Positions 12,662 to 14,054 of a stretch of 14,054 bases of DNA are shown piece by piece (the stretch's first letter is position 1; each line of letters starts with the position of its first letter). A program made the translations under genes and the position numbers. Below the pieces are notes generated by a model, which ran no database searches, had not been told where the DNA came from, and worked only from the letters and a program-made list of their open reading frames with translations. Location of the stretch: assembly GCA_035296705.1 (NCBI GenBank), contig DATHAL010000028.1, positions 1 through 14,054 of the forward strand, read 5' to 3'. This DNA is from WHSW01 sp035296705 (GTDB lineage: Bacteria; Actinomycetota; Thermoleophilia; Solirubrobacterales; 70-9).

Positions 12662-14054
12662 TCAACCCTTGCCCGCCGGGTGCGCGGCGGGGTGGGCGCC
12701 GCCACGACGCCTGCCGCCGCGCCCGCCGCCGGTCTGAAGCCACTTGAGCGCCTGCACGTAGACGAGGTTCTTGTGCTTGCGGACGATGTCGGCGTCGCGC
12801 ATCGCCTCGAGGAACTCCTGCGGGCCGTCGAAGTCGTGGATGCGGATCATCACGCTCCCCAGCCCCTGCGCGACGTGGCTGTCGGAGCCGGCGCCGGGCA
12901 CGATCCGGTACTTGGCGGCGAACCGCTCCGCCTCCTCGTTGAAGGCCGTGAGCGCGACCCGGGGGTTGAAGACCTCGAGGATGTCGATCTGCTCCACGAT
13001 GTCGAGCAGGTGCTCGTAGTCGGGCACCGAGTGCAGGCGGTCGAACGGGTGCGGGACGTAGACGAGGCCGTCCTGACGGTGGATCTCGGCAACCGTCTCC
13101 GCCATCGTCATCCCGCGGTCGATCCTCTCGTTGAGGAAGAGCCCGATCACCTCGCCCTGCTCGGCCGTCTTCACCTCCTCGGCGACGATCACGTTGACGC
13201 CGAAGTCGTCCGCGATCCTCGCCGCGTCGAGCGCCCCCGAGATCTCGTTGTGGTCGGTGATCGCGATCGCACCGAGCCCGACCTCCGCCGCAGTCGCGAG
13301 CAGCGTCTCAACCGGCGTCGCGCAGTCGGAGGAGTGATCGGTGTGCATGTGGAGGTCGACGTGGATCGCCCGCCGGCGTGCCACGCGGCGGCGCAGGTCC
13401 GGGTTCCCACGGGGGTCGTGGCGCCGGGCCGTGATCCGCTCGTAGATCGCCTCCACCTGGTCGGCGACGGCGCGCCAGTCGCGGATCACGCCGCGCACCC
13501 TGCCCCGCAGCTCGTCGCGAAGCTGGGCGGATTCGACGAGCCGCCCGAGCTGCCCCGCAAGCGTGATCGCATCGCCGGGCTGGAAGAGGAGCCCCAGCTC
13601 GCCGTCGCGGGTGAGCTCGGAGTAGATGTCGAGTTGCGAGCAGACCGGGATCGAGTCGGTGGCGAGCGCCTTGCGGATCAGATCCGGTGCCGGCCGCGGC
13701 CCGCCAGAGGCGGCAACGAGGACGTCGGCGCCGGCGATCAGCCGCTCCGGCGGCGCCTCCCGTGCCGAGACGAGACGCACGTGTCCACGGAGCCGCTGTG
13801 CGATCCGCAGGTCGGTCGCGCCGCCGACCCAGATCGCGGCCTCCCAGTCGCCGCCGAGCTCGAGCCGCCGGAGCGCGCGCAGGAAGAGGCGCAGCGCGCC
13901 GTGCTCCTCCTCGAGGCAGAAGGCGATCCGCCGGCGGTGGCGCCCCTCCTGACGCGGGAACTCCGGCCACCACTCCTCGACGTCGTGGTCGGCGCCGGGA
14001 TCGACGCGCTCATAGGCGCCGGGGAAGAAGCGCTCCATCAGCTCCTCGGTGGCG
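12662..14054 (-). CDS. Glycosyltransferase-like/PHP phosphoesterase fusion, cut by the right edge
   Basis: The first Met in the window is at 14038, but the frame continues to the edge (codons ATEEL precede it), and FFPGAYERVDPGAD looks like the link between the two halves of a GT4 glycosyltransferase. The real N-terminus therefore probably lies outside. Numbering from that Met, residues 1-205 resemble the GT4 C-terminal half, but the EX7E glutamates are Arg115 and Lys123. Residues about 224-420 are a PHP metal-dependent phosphoesterase domain: DLHMHT with His230 and His232, ITDHN with His263, Glu287/Glu288, VPHPFDR with His330, and GSDSH with Asp386 and His388. PHP domains hydrolyse phosphoesters, for example in polymerase proofreading or phosphatase enzymes. 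The C-terminus is Gly/Arg/His-rich. It may be coupled with the UDG-like gene downstream. Confidence 0.85.
   Translation of the reverse strand, partial: ATEELMERFFPGAYERVDPGADHDVEEWWPEFPRQEGRHRRRIAFCLEEEHGALRLFLRALRRLELGGDWEAAIWVGGATDLRIAQRLRGHVRLVSAREAPPERLIAGADVLVAASGGPRPAPDLIRKALATDSIPVCSQLDIYSELTRDGELGLLFQPGDAITLAGQLGRLVESAQLRDELRGRVRGVIRDWRAVADQVEAIYERITARRHDPRGNPDLRRRVARRRAIHVDLHMHTDHSSDCATPVETLLATAAEVGLGAIAITDHNEISGALDAARIADDFGVNVIVAEEVKTAEQGEVIGLFLNERIDRGMTMAETVAEIHRQDGLVYVPHPFDRLHSVPDYEHLLDIVEQIDILEVFNPRVALTAFNEEAERFAAKYRIVPGAGSDSHVAQGLGSVMIRIHDFDGPQEFLEAMRDADIVRKHKNLVYVQALKWLQTGGGRGGRRRGGAHPAAHPAGKG

Noticed and set aside
12585..12743. Upstream extension of the UDG-like gene
   Set aside because: It overlaps the end of the GT-PHP gene, is Arg/Gly/Pro-rich, and a ribosome site precedes the ATG at 12584.
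1..14054. Mobile element, prophage, CRISPR or defence island
   Set aside because: No transposase, integrase, direct repeat array or phage protein was found. The single tRNA has no integrase or copied tRNA end nearby.

Overview
The window looks like chromosomal DNA from a high-GC actinobacterium. My best guess is the class Thermoleophilia (Solirubrobacterales and relatives). The guess rests on the very high GC, the G/C-rich third codon positions, frequent GTG/TTG starts, and protein types I associate with that group: small secreted proteins with a short Cys pair, an LLM flavin oxidoreductase, and a phasin-like protein with a basic Ser-rich N-terminus. This is inference from sequence style; no ribosomal RNA or phylogenetic marker was compared. 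I see 16 protein genes (two cut by the window edges) and one tRNA. There is no transposase, phage gene, CRISPR array or antibiotic cluster. The longest gene-free stretch is the 185 bases between the first two genes (332-516).

Left part (1-5345). A secreted protein running off the left edge is divergent from a secreted S15/CocE-type alpha/beta hydrolase. That hydrolase converges, with overlapping stop codons, on a three-gene minus-strand run: a small catalase-family heme peroxidase, a four-helix membrane protein and an exported SGNH hydrolase, with gaps of 10 and 26 bases. This run looks like an operon acting at the cell envelope.

Middle part (5386-8012). A short-chain dehydrogenase relative lacking the usual YxxxK pair lies divergent from the catalase. 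It converges on lgt (prolipoprotein diacylglyceryl transferase), which starts only 7 bases after a tRNA-Glu(UUC). Upstream of the tRNA lies a near-perfect 47-base interrupted palindrome, then argF (ornithine carbamoyltransferase).

Right part (8005-14054). Five plus-strand genes follow, divergent from argF by about 10 bases: an endonuclease/exonuclease/phosphatase-fold protein, a phasin-like coiled-coil protein, a TrmA/RlmD-type RNA uracil-5 methyltransferase, an LLM flavin oxidoreductase overlapping it by 4 bases, and a 61-residue zinc-ribbon protein. The window ends with two minus-strand genes: a uracil-DNA-glycosylase-fold protein whose catalytic motifs are replaced, and a glycosyltransferase-like/PHP phosphoesterase fusion that runs off the right edge.

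Most of the window is ordinary housekeeping and accessory sequence, and I do not see a clear new multi-gene system. The best leads are the degenerate GT-PHP fusion, the UDG-like protein beside it, the tRNA-lgt junction and the palindrome downstream of argF.
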